A stretch of DNA of 64,000 nucleotides from Cryoendolithus antarcticus (GCA_002077065.1 NAJO01000012.1:248001-312000), one strand, 5' to 3'. Shown: positions 21,624 to 32,469, counted from the stretch's first letter. Notes: generated by a model from the letters alone, not told the origin. A program made the numbers and translations.

Positions 21624-22299
21624 TTACAGCTTTGCTGTTTTACTTAGAGGCGTGTCGTCGTCGGACTTCCTGCTACTTGACATGCTGGGGTCTTGCTCAC
21701 TGCCCTTCAGCAGCGGCGTGATACCCTCCCGAATACTCTTCGGCACGCCCTCGCCCTCTACTTTATTCGTAATTCGATTCACCCATATCTGCACGAACCT
21801 GCCACACACACTCATTAGCACGCCCCCATCTCGTCCCTTCACTCACCCTGGATAGAAAGTTCAACTCACCCCCCCACCACCTTAACCCCTCCCTCCCCCT
21901 GCCAAAACGCGACTTCGTACATGACGCTCCCCCTCCCCACCTTCACGACCCTAAGCCCCACATCTAGCACGCCAGGGTACTGGCAGCTGCCGAAGTAATC
22001 ACAATACGTATTCGCCACGAGCCCGACGAAAGGGGAGTGTTGGGGTGAGTAAGGATGGGGAAGTTGAGTGATTAGGTAGGAGTTTATTATGGAGTCGATG
22101 AGGATGCCGTAGATGGGGTTGTTGAGGTGGGAGAATTGGTCGTTGTCGGCCCTGGTCATAGTTTTATTATACATGTTTATGTAGGACAGTAGCCTGTTGA
22201 TAGGGATTGGAAGTACCAGCGAGTCCGGTATTCTTCGTGGTATGGGTAATCGGAGGGCTTTCGTTGGCGCTTTGAGGACAGGTCGAGGGCTAGCGCCAT
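21624..22299 (-). CDS. Thioesterase-like (hotdog fold, 4-hydroxybenzoyl-CoA thioesterase type) protein
   Basis: Three exons: 22217..22299, 21870..22151 and 21624..21798. Introns are 65 and 71 bases. The product has 179 residues from the ATG at 22299. Splicing gives RTRWADNDQFSHLNNPIYG, the conserved hotdog-thioesterase segment in which the aspartate acts in catalysis. The following strands VANTYCDYFGSCQYPGVLDVGLRV and SVMYEVAFWQ, then GGFVQIWVNR, complete a single hotdog domain. Such enzymes hydrolyse acyl-CoA thioesters. The C-terminal 40 residues are a Ser/Lys-rich tail. The substrate is unknown. It is divergent from the FMO gene, sharing 569 bases of upstream sequence. Confidence 0.88.
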
Positions 22300-22868
22300 A
22301 GTGGTATCGTGCAGGATGAGGTCAAGTGGCGCGAGTGTAGATACGTGTATGACGATCAAGCACTGTATCTATACATGTAAGGGGTCGTAATTCAATACCT
22401 TAATGGACACGGTTCTGTGCCGAGGTGATGCACGATACCGCATCGGCAGGCCAAACCCAGTCAGTACCTTCAACACCTCCTCTTATTAGTGCCACTTCTG
22501 CATATGGCAGCCTTGCGAGGTTCGCTCAAACTATGGACATACGACTGCCGGTGGGACGAAAGATCCGTGACCGCTCTCACGTCAGACTTGTTGTTGGGCA
22601 GTGGAATCATGATGGTGAGATCTGACAGCTGACAAACATCTTTACATTGCTTGCTGCGCTCCTACTTGTACAGACATGTATCCCTTTTTCTCACATCTTC
22701 CAAATCGTAACCGTTCCTATCGCTTCACTCGCCTAGGCTGATCTTCCGAATGCCTACGATTCCGGCCCTGTGTCACCATTGACCGTCGCGGATATCTGGC
22801 GTCTCGAACTATCATAGCCTCGTCTGTTTGCTAGCTGGTCTCACCAAGGACAACCACGAATCTTCAGT
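22300..22868. other. Divergent promoter, thioesterase and FMO
   Basis: Shared upstream region of two divergent enzyme genes. No distinct motif was recognised. A common regulation is possible but not shown. Confidence 0.5.
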
Positions 22869-25106
22869 ATGGGTGACGCTCCCGCATCACCAGATCTGCG
22901 CTCGATCTGTATCATCGGCGCCGGGCCCGCCGGTCTCGTCGCAGCAAAGACCTTTCTGCGGACTGGCCGGTGTCGAGTTACCGTCTACGAGAAATCGCAT
23001 CGTCTCGGCGGGATCTGGGCACTAGACGAGGACTCTACAGGCGGCTTCCTGCATCCTCGGACGCCTACCAATCTTTCGAGGTTCTCCGTGGGGTTCTCTG
23101 ACCTAGCATGGAGCTCAGTGGATATCGGTAGCCATGCGAAGGGTAAGCTGCCGATGTTCCCGAAGGCATGGCAAGTGGGGAAGTATCTCGTGGAGTACCG
23201 ACGACGATATCTTCCCGAAGAGGTGATCAAGTATGGCATGCGTGTCAGCAAAGCGGAGAAGTGTAAGCAGCTGGCAATCGGAAGTAAGGAATTCTGGCGC
23301 GTCACGGCAATTGATGCAGATGGGCGAGAGGAGCGTGCTGGTTTTGACCACCTGGTTGTTGCTACGGGCTTCTTTGCAAAGCCACGGCCTTTACAGCATT
23401 CAGTGGACGTACAGGGACAGGTTGACTCGTTAAGCATGTTGCACAGCTCGCAGTACAGAAGTCTACAGGAGCTGCTACCGCCTTCATCGCAGAGCTTGGC
23501 TGGCAAGAAGATCCTGCTTATTGGAGGAGGCAACTCGGCCGGCGAAGCTGCAGCAACGATCGCATCACATTTGTCCAATGCTCAATGGTCGAATGACACG
23601 ACGCAACAGAAAGCCTTCGAAGGCTGTAGAGTCGTCCACAGTACACCGCGCCCGATATACGCCCTTCCGCCCTTCACTCCTGCCAACGAGAACTCCACAA
23701 TTTTCATGCCACTTGACTTCAACTTCTATGACCTCTCGAGACGACTCCCGGGGCCGATCACGGGCAACGCTGGCAGAGTACCCGAAACTGTGAAGGAGAT
23801 GCTGCATGGTGTACTGAGAAAGACGATAGGCGGAGATCAGAGTGATCTCGGCGCTGATGCGCTTGTAGCTCCACAAGGCACAGAGCGAGGCACTGTGCAA
23901 GTCGCTCTCGCGGAGACCTACGCAGAGTTCGTTCGCTCTGGGTTAATAGAAGTACGCGCTGGACGTGTTGCTTCGATATTCGAGAGAGACGGACGTGTTA
24001 TTGCCACAATGTCTCAAGGAGGCACCAGTACCGAGATCGAAGACATTGGCGCTGTCGTCTATGCCACTGGCTACAGTCCCTCATCTGCACTGGACATGCT
24101 GCATCCGCAAGTGAAGGAAACCCTGCGTTGCGATGAGACTAGCATGCGCCTTCCACTCATCCTCGAGCAGTGGCAGACTATGAGCAAAGCCGTAACGAAT
24201 CTGGCTTTCATCGGCTTTTACGAAGGGCCCTATTGGGGCGTGATGGAGATGCAGGCCAGGCTCGTGGCTCAGCACTGGCTGAACGACCAGGAGGTCCTCA
24301 CTAAGCCATATGAAGAAGCGGAAGCGATGCTAGATCTACGCAAAGCAATGCAAGACCGCACATTCGATGTGCCCCAGTACTGGTTTGGCGACTATGCTGG
24401 GTACATGGAAGAGATTGCTTCCGTGCTAGAGCTGCAGCGCAACGACGGCGACTTCCAGGAACGCTCTGGTGCGGTCTCAGCAGCACGGTATCTCGCTGAT
24501 AGCGACGATCGAACAGAAGCCGATGCCACGATGCACGACTTGTACGACACTTGGCAATCCTGTACGGAGACTGGCAAGTACACTGCACGAGCTGCCTTTC
24601 GTGCTCTGCAGGGCAATTGGGACGTTCATCGCCGCATTACGAGCCACAATACTACCTACCCTTCCGGCGTCCTAACTGGCACCGCCAGCTTCCAGTTTCG
24701 CTCTCCAACAGACGCAGCTTTCGATCTTGAGTATCTCTACGCCGAGTCCGGCACGTTCACGCTTGCTAACGGTGCGACATTGAACGCCTCGCGACGCTAC
24801 GTCTACCGATACTCCGAAGCTCAGGACCGGCTGAGTGTGTGGTTCGTGAAGCCAGCACATGACCTAGAGGTGGACTACCTGTTTCACGATCTCACATTTG
24901 CGCCGCCAGCTGAAGCTGACGATGCTGGGCACCACTTTGCCAAAGCTGACCACCTCTGCGTGAAGGACATGTACTTGACGGAGTATCGATTGCCGATCAA
25001 GGGTATCGCTTTGCATAGCTTCCAGGTTGAGCACAAGGTGAAGGGTCCGGATAAGGACTATGTAAGCTTCACGGATTACAGGCGGCCAGAAAAGTCAGCT
25101 GTGTGA
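22869..25106 (+). CDS. Flavin-containing monooxygenase fused to a C-terminal DUF6314-like domain
   Basis: Single exon, 745 residues from the ATG at 22869. Residues 13-540 are an FMO: the FAD-binding GAGPAG at 17-22, EKSHRLGGIW next, a HSSQY element in place of the full FMO signature, the NADP-binding GGGNSAGE at about 219-226, and VVYATGYSP near 395. FMOs insert oxygen at nitrogen or sulfur or do Baeyer-Villiger oxidation using NADPH and O2. From about residue 557 a separate domain follows: ALQGNWDVHRRI, GTASFQFR, a run of beta-strands, then ADHLCVKDMY and VKGPDKDYVSFTDY. This pattern is that of DUF6314, a lipocalin-like small beta domain of unknown role. A canonical FxGxxxH is missing (SLSMLHSSQY). 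Convergent with a PhyH dioxygenase, 40 bases between stops. Confidence 0.88.
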   Translation: MGDAPASPDLRSICIIGAGPAGLVAAKTFLRTGRCRVTVYEKSHRLGGIWALDEDSTGGFLHPRTPTNLSRFSVGFSDLAWSSVDIGSHAKGKLPMFPKAWQVGKYLVEYRRRYLPEEVIKYGMRVSKAEKCKQLAIGSKEFWRVTAIDADGREERAGFDHLVVATGFFAKPRPLQHSVDVQGQVDSLSMLHSSQYRSLQELLPPSSQSLAGKKILLIGGGNSAGEAAATIASHLSNAQWSNDTTQQKAFEGCRVVHSTPRPIYALPPFTPANENSTIFMPLDFNFYDLSRRLPGPITGNAGRVPETVKEMLHGVLRKTIGGDQSDLGADALVAPQGTERGTVQVALAETYAEFVRSGLIEVRAGRVASIFERDGRVIATMSQGGTSTEIEDIGAVVYATGYSPSSALDMLHPQVKETLRCDETSMRLPLILEQWQTMSKAVTNLAFIGFYEGPYWGVMEMQARLVAQHWLNDQEVLTKPYEEAEAMLDLRKAMQDRTFDVPQYWFGDYAGYMEEIASVLELQRNDGDFQERSGAVSAARYLADSDDRTEADATMHDLYDTWQSCTETGKYTARAAFRALQGNWDVHRRITSHNTTYPSGVLTGTASFQFRSPTDAAFDLEYLYAESGTFTLANGATLNASRRYVYRYSEAQDRLSVWFVKPAHDLEVDYLFHDLTFAPPAEADDAGHHFAKADHLCVKDMYLTEYRLPIKGIALHSFQVEHKVKGPDKDYVSFTDYRRPEKSAV

Positions 25107-25146
25107 ACACACGGTGGTGACTCGGTCTCGTACAATAGTACAATGT

Positions 25147-26263
25147 CTATTCCGGCGTCCACCAGTTCTGGTCCGACGGCACTCCTTTGTCGAACTCATA
25201 CTTCCCGGTCGCTCGCGCCCGCCAGTCCTCTACGCCCTTGGGAGTTTGCTTAATGTACATCTCAGGATCCTGAGTCATGTTGAGAAAGAATGGCTGGTCC
25301 AGATGATCGATCTCGCCGTCCACCCACTCGATGCCGACTGTCGAAATACCCCAGCTCTCGACCTTAGACTTTGCTGATAATGGTAGCTTCAACTGCATCG
25401 GACACTTCCAGGATATCAGTACTGGCTTGCCAAAGACGAAGCAGACGACTTACCCGGTACCACGAGGCGAAGTAGTCAATCGCCAACATCACCCTCGCCT
25501 TCTCCCCCCGATTCGGCATCCCCGCATGCCACAACCTCAAATCCCTAAACAGCATACTCCCCTTCCTGACCCTCGGGTGCACCGGCTTGCGAACCTTCGC
25601 CTGCTTCTGAATGAACTCCTTCCGGATCCACCCGCTCTCCTTCTGCACCTGCTGCTCGTCCCGTCCATACGCATCATGGCTCCCACACCAGATTTCCGTA
25701 ACGCCGTTCTCTGGCCCAGAGTCCTGCAGGTACGTATTCACCACAATCCCGAACGGGATGGGCGGGAACGCGTGGTTCACATCAGAGTGAACCGCTTGCC
25801 GCCCCGTAGCGCCAGGTAACGCCACATTCGAATTCAAAAACCTCAACTCCGGCCGCGGCCCAAGCAAATGCTCAATCACGCGCACCATATGCACATTCGC
25901 GTAGAACTCCCGCATAAGCCACTCCTCACTCAGCGGCGGCACGACAGAAACATTCTTCGTCGCTTCGCCTTGATTCCATTGCTGGAAGGCCTTGTTGATG
26001 TATATGTCCGTGTCGGCTACGATGCGGTCGTAGAGTTTACCTGTCAGGGCGTCTGGGATGGCGTTCTCGAGGACTACGAAGCCGTCGCGGTGGTAGGCGT
26101 AGAGGAGTTGTTGGAGGGTTGCGGGGTCGGTGAGGCCTGAGTCACGTTCGCGGTCGGTGAGGCGGATGGTGATGGGGTTGTCGCCTGTTTGGTCGATGTT
26201 GGGGATCAAAGCACCTTCCGAATACTGTACGGTTGGCGTGTTGTCGTCCATCATGGGAGACAT
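25147..26263 (-). CDS. Phytanoyl-CoA dioxygenase (PhyH) family Fe(II)/2-oxoglutarate oxygenase
   Basis: Two exons, 25454..26263 and 25147..25392, with intron 25393..25453 (GTAAGT to ATGCAG, branch ACTGAT). The product has 351 residues. The iron ligands are visible as HSDVNH (about residues 159-164, H-x-D) and the distal histidine in LRLWHAGMPNRG. The arginine in KARVMLAIDY should bind 2-oxoglutarate. PhyH proteins hydroxylate diverse small molecules, often in secondary metabolism; the substrate is unknown. No peroxisomal C-terminal signal (ends NWWTPE), so a phytanate role is unlikely. It is tail-to-tail with the FMO, and the two transcripts probably overlap. Confidence 0.92.
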
Positions 26264-26795
26264 GATGGGCCGCGATCGTGGTGGCGGAAATCGGGATGCT
26301 GCTCCCTGTCAGAGAGGGAGCCGATGGATCCAGCGTCTTCTTAGATTATGAACTCGGCGAACGAGGTAACAGGTCGTGTGCTAGTGTGGCAAAGTGAACT
26401 CCGCATATGCAGATCTGCAAGCGATAGTGGCCCTTTCGCCTGATTACAGGCGAGATAAGAAGTACTGTCAAATGGCCTACGGGGTCAACTGCATCATTGA
26501 GTAATTCGCGCTTGTTTCTACGTCGCTTCGGAGCAGAGACAACACAGTGACGATAGTCATGTTTGTCGTTCGCATCCTCTCCACAATTGTAGTGTAGACG
26601 GCTGCAATTAGGCTGATATCGTGCAAAGCTCCAGAGCTCATGCTACGTTAGCCGCGAGAAAGACAGTCCGATTGACCTTGGGCCTCGTTACATGGAGGCG
26701 ATCGGAGGTATACGGGAGATTCACTTACCTCCGCTATGCAGACAAGGAGACGACGCGTGAGTATGAGGGAGCGTCATACACATACCACTTCCTTC
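26264..26795. other. Intergenic region between PhyH and APP1 genes
   Basis: Promoter of the PhyH gene and 3' UTR of the phosphatase gene. No supported feature. Confidence 0.5.
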
Positions 26796-29559
26796 CTACC
26801 CCTTCTCAGCCCCCTTCCCCTTCGTCTCCTTTCCCTCCCGTTCCACAACCCTCAGTTCCTCCTCGACAAGCTTAACGCAAATATGCGCCACATCGCTTCC
26901 CACGCGCCAAGTTCTAAGCGTAACCCCATTCCTATCCATAACACCCTTCGCTCGAGCCCAGCGCTGATTCCACAGAAACTCCTTCTTCCCAACCCCATCA
27001 GCTGGACTCCCAGGCAGTCCGTCATCGCTCATACCCCCGCTCGACAACCGGTTGGATTGTTTGTTGCGGATGCTGGCGAAGGACTGCGTGCTCCCCACTC
27101 TCCTCGGCGGCGGAGGCGGAGCTGTAGATTTCCAAGGCTCGATGGGGTGGTGGGTTGATATCGCGCGAGTCGTTTCTACGGAGTTTGGGGTCGGTGCTTC
27201 GGCGTGCCAGTGTGGTGCTGAGGGCATAGAAGGCATGGCGTTGTAGACGTTATTTAGCTTCTGCTTGGCGATGCCGCGGTAGGTGTTTGGTCTTGTTGGG
27301 AGGGCGGGGCGGGATTTGGTGGAGTCTTGGCGTTGGACTTGGGAGAGGGGGGAGGGTTGGGAGGGTTGCGCGAGCGCTTGTATTGCGGGGAGTTGCGGTT
27401 TCACGGCGCTAGAGGGCTTCCGTGGTCGGGGAGGTGGGGTCTTGGATGTCTCTGTTGGGGTGGTCACTTGGCTGTTAGCCGAAGGACTTCGCAAAGTGGA
27501 CGGCTTGGGTGGAGGTGAGGGTGTAGACTTTGGCATATCGGCTTGGGCGCCGCTTCTGCGCGCAACGAGCGTGCTCTGTGAGGTCGTAGCGTGTAGCTTC
27601 GGCTCTGTTGGCGTGACTGCATCACTGAAGTCAATCAAGTCTTCCTCGGGTGCAGAAGCTACCGAGTGCCGGAACGAGCCTGTTGCTGTTGCCGCTCGTG
27701 CTCCATTCTGCAGCCGAGAGCGTCCATTCCCAGCAAAGCGATCATTCGATGGCTTGTCGGGATTGATGTTCCGCCTATCTTGCCGCGACTCCGCCTCCAT
27801 CTCAGCCAGCGACGCTGCTATCGCCGCTTGCAGCTCGGGATCGTCGTCTCGGGTATCGTTCGGCCGTGACAATCGCTTCGACATTGACAGACTATCTGTG
27901 CTGTGATTCCGCGAATGACCGCCACTCCGCGAACCACTTGCGCCTGCGCCACTGCCTGACGGATCGAAGTAGCCGGTCTTGGTGGTGGTCGTGACATCTC
28001 GAATGAAGACACCGATAATTCGACCTGGATTGTCGATCACCACGTCGGTGTATACCTCGAGGTCAGCTTCCCCACTGTCACCCACGAGGATGAACTTGCG
28101 ATCTGGAAAGTCGCGCATGAGCTTGTCTAGCGTCGCCTTCTTGCGCTCAGCAACTGGCTCAAAGATGCCTTGCAGATAGCCACTGTACTGCTTTAAGTGG
28201 AATGACCCTCTCGGCAGATCAGCACTCTTGAAATACGTCGTGAGAACCGGGTACATCTGCCACGGCGAATTTGATACGTAGTGCATCTTGACGCCCATGT
28301 CATGTAGCGTCGTGTACCACTCGCGCACACCTTCGATCGTCATATCGCCAAGATCCCTTATGAACGCGTTGCGGAAGATCTCCCGGGCTCCAGCGCTGAT
28401 GCCGGAATGCTTGATCGTGTCATCTATATCACTGATGAGACTGACGCCACGTTCGGGTGTCACCATGACTTCCTCTGTGATTGACAAGCCTTCGCCTGCG
28501 AAGACTCGCACGTGCGTGGGCACGAACTCAAGTGGTGCTCTGCAGGTGAAGTGGCCTGAGCTGTCGGTGTAGATGGTCCGCTGCCGTGCATCGGTCTCAT
28601 TATAGAAGAACGCAGTAACAGCGGTCTCTTCGAGCGGGTTGGACATGAATGGTCGGAGTCGAGCTAAGAGATGTGCATTTGCCTGAGCCAGCTCTGCTGC
28701 GGACATTCTTCCAATAGGTGGCCAGCTAGATCGCTTTCCTATCGGTGCGATCTGGATGTTGTCTATAGTTGACGTCGTCCGAGGATGGTTCAAGCGCATG
28801 CCAGTCGATGTCTGTCGGCCACGCTCTGGCGAAGTATCTCTGCTGTGCGTACTCGATGCATATGAATGCCGGTTCGGGTTCTCGCTGTACGAGCCTCGTT
28901 CAGCCCTTGCCGCTTCGGCCTTGCCACGTTGCAAAAGTTTCTCGGCCTCCATGTTGATCAGATCTTCCTCCATCCGCGAATTGCGATCAGGGCTCGAGGC
29001 TCTGCTCGAGACTTTGCTACCGTCTGCAGAAGCTGAAGCTGCAGGTGGCGCGGGGAGACCGCACATCTGTCTAGCGAGACCGATGAAAAGCCGCTGCCTT
29101 CGAGTTGTAGGTCCTCGCTGAGGTGCGTAGATCCAGCCGCGTACATCGACGTCCACGATCGCTTTGTCGTTCTCGTTCTGATCCCAAGTTTGACGCCAGT
29201 AATCGGCATCATTGCCATCAGGTCCAGCCGCCGCTACAGCCTAGTGATCAGTCAGCACTCCCATCCACTCAGCAGACTGCACTCTGATCGTGCAAGCTCA
29301 CCTTACTTTTGTAGTGTCTGCGAGCGTAGCTTGGGAAGAGTATCATCTCAGAGCTCGCATTCCGTACTACAGCGGCATCCGGGAAAGCGCTGTCGTGCTC
29401 TTGATTGCCAGCCTCCCTAGCATCACCCTGCCCACCCTGCATGTAGCTCTGCCGTATCTCGTTCGCCGCTTTGAGGTATCCTGTTAGCTTCTTCCTTCTC
29501 GAGCTTGGCTCCCTGCCCTCGACCCGGAGACCTGAGAGGTCTGGGTTCGTGTACGCCAT
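26796..29559 (-). CDS. APP1-type phosphatidate phosphatase
   Basis: Two exons, 29302..29559 and 26796..29240, with intron 29241..29301 (GTGAGC to CACTAG). The product has 900 residues from the ATG at 29559. The N-terminus has the conserved RRKKLTGYLKAANEIRQSY. Splicing creates YKSKAVAAAG. The HAD-like catalytic domain carries DIDDTIKHSG near residue 356 (DxDxT motif), then YVSNSPWQMYP, FILVGDSGEADLEVY and NPGRIIGVFIRDV. App1 dephosphorylates phosphatidate to diacylglycerol at actin patches and endocytic sites in yeast. The C-terminal 300 residues are Ser/Pro-rich with several PPPxP runs that suit SH3 binding. The frame stays open for some 120 codons upstream of this ATG without another ATG. 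Confidence 0.93.
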
Positions 29560-30239
29560 TTTTGCCCTTGGTCGAGCACCGTGCTCATCTTTCGCCGAGC
29601 GTAATGATCGTAGATTCGATCTCCGTCGCCAGAGAAGTGCGTTGGCGCCTCTCTGCTGCTTCCGAAGCTGCCTCGCAACCAAATAACGATAGATAGTCGA
29701 CTGCGCGTTATGTCCCAATCCCTTTAGATATGCAGAGCGAAAGTCGTCAATCCGCGTCCTCGCCGAGGCCGTTGCGTTCGGGAAGAGATATGTCAGCAGT
29801 GATGTGCGATTATGCTGGCCATGTTTCGTTGAGCGCCAGGGTGTTGGAGAGCGTGTCAAGCGTCTCCAGAGTGAAGGAGCCAGCTTGGCTACTCTTGCAG
29901 GCGGTGCATGGGTGATCACACGTGGCTGTCACGCGAAGTGTTTCTTGAAGTTGGTACCTTGGTCGCTGACTACCTGCAGCGGGCCAACGTCACTGGGGTG
30001 CATGGACCGCTGTAGATCTACGATGCGTGAAGGTGGCCTGTTACTTTGATTCACGAGCAGAATCAGAAGTCTAAGCCATGCATGTGTATGTGAGGGATTG
30101 ATGAAAGATACACGTGCTATCATGGATCCATAGCGACTACGCAGCCAGCGCGACAAGCCAGAGATATAGCGATCATAGCTCTCGAAGCTCAAGGAAACAG
30201 GACAGTACCAGTCGGGCATCAACAGGACCTCACGCGACC
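29560..30239. other. Divergent upstream region, APP1 and DUF1989 genes
   Basis: Shared promoter. The minus-strand frame of the phosphatase is open back to about 29919 but contains no ATG, so it is treated as leader. No other element was recognised. Confidence 0.5.
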
Positions 30240-30992
30240 ATGCGCCCCGTCTGGCCGACCGGCAGCAGAGACTCAGGCAACGGCTTCGGCATCTCAAGCA
30301 TACCCTTCATGGCCTTCCCCAACGCCCAATACACCTCAAGCTCGCCACCTTCCACTCTTACAACCCCCACAACGCCCACCACCCACATAATCCCCGCCTC
30401 CCACGGCCTCGCCTTCGAAGTCAAAGCCGGCACCCGCTTCCGCGTCGTCGACCTCTACGGCTCCCAAGTCGTCGACTTCGCCGCTTGGGTCCAGAACACG
30501 AAGTTGAGAGAATACCTCTCCATGGCCTACACGCGATACCACCTCTCTGGCGCCACGCCGACTGTGGGAGAGGAGCTGTGGACGAACAACGATGAGCCGA
30601 TCCTGAGAATTGTGGAGGATACGGTGAAGGTGCATGATATGACTTTCATGAGCTGTTTTCCGAAGATGTATGAGAAAGCTGGGGTTGAGGGGCATCGGAG
30701 TTGTGCGGGGAATATTGCGGAGGTTATGGAGGAGTATGGGATGAAGGGTGTGTTGGACGTGACCGATCCGTTTAATATCTTCCAGAATACGCCGAATTAT
30801 ACGCTGAAGCCGCTGGCGCCGAGCAAGCCTGGTGATTACATTGAGTTTGAGGCGCTGAAGGATATTGTTTGCGCGGCGAGCTGTTGTCCGTATGATCTGA
30901 ATGGGTTCAATGGAGGGAGGGTCACTGATGTGGCGGTTGTTGTTGGAGTGCCTGCTGGGAGTTCATCGACTGGAGTCGGTATAGGCTCCTAA
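30240..30992 (+). CDS. DUF1989 / urea-carboxylase-associated family protein
   Basis: Single exon, 250 residues from the ATG at 30240; the open frame upstream only offers non-ATG codons. The DUF1989 core starts near residue 60: ASHGLAFEVKAGTRFRVVDLYGSQVVDFAAWV. It continues with EYLSMAYTRYHL, CFPKMYEKAGVEGHRSCAGNIAEVMEEYG and CCPYDLNGFNGG. The cysteine and histidine pattern (HRSCAGN, CAASCCPYDLNGFNG) is conserved in this family and may bind metal. In bacteria such proteins sit next to urea carboxylase and act in urea or guanidine breakdown; fungal roles are less clear. No nitrogen-metabolism neighbour is visible here. The N-terminal 45 residues are Ser/Thr/Pro-rich. Confidence 0.88.
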   Translation: MRPVWPTGSRDSGNGFGISSIPFMAFPNAQYTSSSPPSTLTTPTTPTTHIIPASHGLAFEVKAGTRFRVVDLYGSQVVDFAAWVQNTKLREYLSMAYTRYHLSGATPTVGEELWTNNDEPILRIVEDTVKVHDMTFMSCFPKMYEKAGVEGHRSCAGNIAEVMEEYGMKGVLDVTDPFNIFQNTPNYTLKPLAPSKPGDYIEFEALKDIVCAASCCPYDLNGFNGGRVTDVAVVVGVPAGSSSTGVGIGS

Positions 30993-31490
30993 AAGGATTA
31001 GAGGCATTCTGCCGTGTGTACATAGCGTAAGCCAGCACACTTATGATCGTGACTGCCAGAAATGAACATACGTACAAGGAGACGTCGCTCAGGGACTTTC
31101 TTTGCTACTTGTTATGGTCCGTGTCGCCATCGAAGCCTGCTATATTGCCCTGATCTCCAATGAATTTAAGCTTGTTTCTAGCGCGATTCTGACACACGCC
31201 TCATTCCGTCATTCCGAGCCATTGGAAGCTCATATCTGGGGTAGTACATCTCGAAGTGCCATGTTGCATCTGATCGCTTTTGTCTCGTATCCATCTACTG
31301 CATAAATCGAAGTCTACAAGATAGGCGTCGAACACATGCGTTAGATTTCTCGAGCTTCGCGAGCATAGCTTCAGACCGAGAGCTCATCCCTAACTTTCAA
31401 AGTCCTAGAATAACAGCAATTTAAGCATTTCGTCTTTAGCTCCACGATCGCTACGAATCGCCCACAAGAACTCGCCTAGATCCATAAGTC
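30993..31490. other. Intergenic region
   Basis: 3' UTR of the DUF1989 gene and promoter of the coiled-coil gene. No supported feature. Confidence 0.5.
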
Positions 31491-32186
31491 ATGGCACAGC
31501 CTTCCGCGAGCTCCTCGTCTGGGCCGGAAGCGTAAGGTCTATTGATTCGAGCAGTATCGAATGCGTAGTAACGGTTTCCAGGGCGATCGTCCAATCATTC
31601 GCCGCTGACCTGGACGACATGTTCGGTCTCGAGTCGACAGCATCTCGCCCAGTAGACGTCGATCATCTCTCGCAGACCGTGAATGAGAAGTGAGTCTTTC
31701 CAGGAGCTCTTTGCACTCCGGTCGCTGACGGCTCTGCACAGGAAGCAAAACCTCAGCACCAAAGATCGCGAACTCCAAGAGCTCGAAGCTCGTATCCGTG
31801 AGACCGAGGAACGACTAGCTAGAGTCTCACGCAATACATCACCAGCACGAGGGGCGGAGACCTCCGTCGGCGCCGCAGCTCCCACATACTCCTCCCCTCA
31901 AGCCCCATCTACACATCTCGCTCCACCACACGCGAGCTCACCTGGCATAGTCTCTACGACTAGCGAGACACCCACGCCCTCTCATCAGTCGCCATCGACC
32001 ATGCAGCAGCCACACGCTGTACTTGCACGGCCACACGCAGACAGGGTGGACACACAGACATTGATGCAGGGTATGCCAGGAGCGCTGCCCCAGACGCCGA
32101 AGCAGGAATGGGGCGGTAGTGGGGACTATGTGATGGTGGAAGGGGAAGATAGCGCGAGGAATGCTGCTGGAAGTGGCAGACTGTGA
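31491..32186 (+). CDS. Small coiled-coil protein of unknown function
   Basis: Three exons, 31491..31531, 31582..31689 and 31742..32186, giving 197 residues. Introns are 50 and 52 bases, with GTAAGG/TTCCAG and GTGAGT/GCACAG ends. The product was reconstructed across two introns. Residues 13-30 read AAIVQSFAADLDDMFGLE, then VDHLSQTVNEKKQNLS. A heptad-like helix follows: KDRELQELEARIRETEERL (residues about 55-75). The rest is Ser/Pro/Thr-rich disordered sequence ending in an acidic DYVMVEGED element. I do not recognise a family. The layout (short acidic helix, coiled coil, disordered tail) suggests a scaffold or regulatory subunit. The frame closes cleanly across all exons, which supports a real gene. 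Confidence 0.72.
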
Positions 32187-32469
32187 GGCAGGCAGAAGAA
32201 TGGACTGGGAGGGGACATCTGCTTTCTAGCGTGCATTTGGGAGCCGGAACGGCACATGAAAGTGCTTCAAGAGTGCAAGGAAGCGCTGCAAAAGTCGCGA
32301 CATAGCAAGAAGAAGGCATCACAGTGGACCTCGAGGTCTCAGCGCCTAGCTTGCAGCTTCTAGCACAACCAATCTCGCTGCAAGATGGCATCACCATGAG
32401 CGATTTTCAACACCCAACGCCTCGCTAATTTCAGGTCCCAAGTCATCGCCCGTCAATCAGATCAGCATC

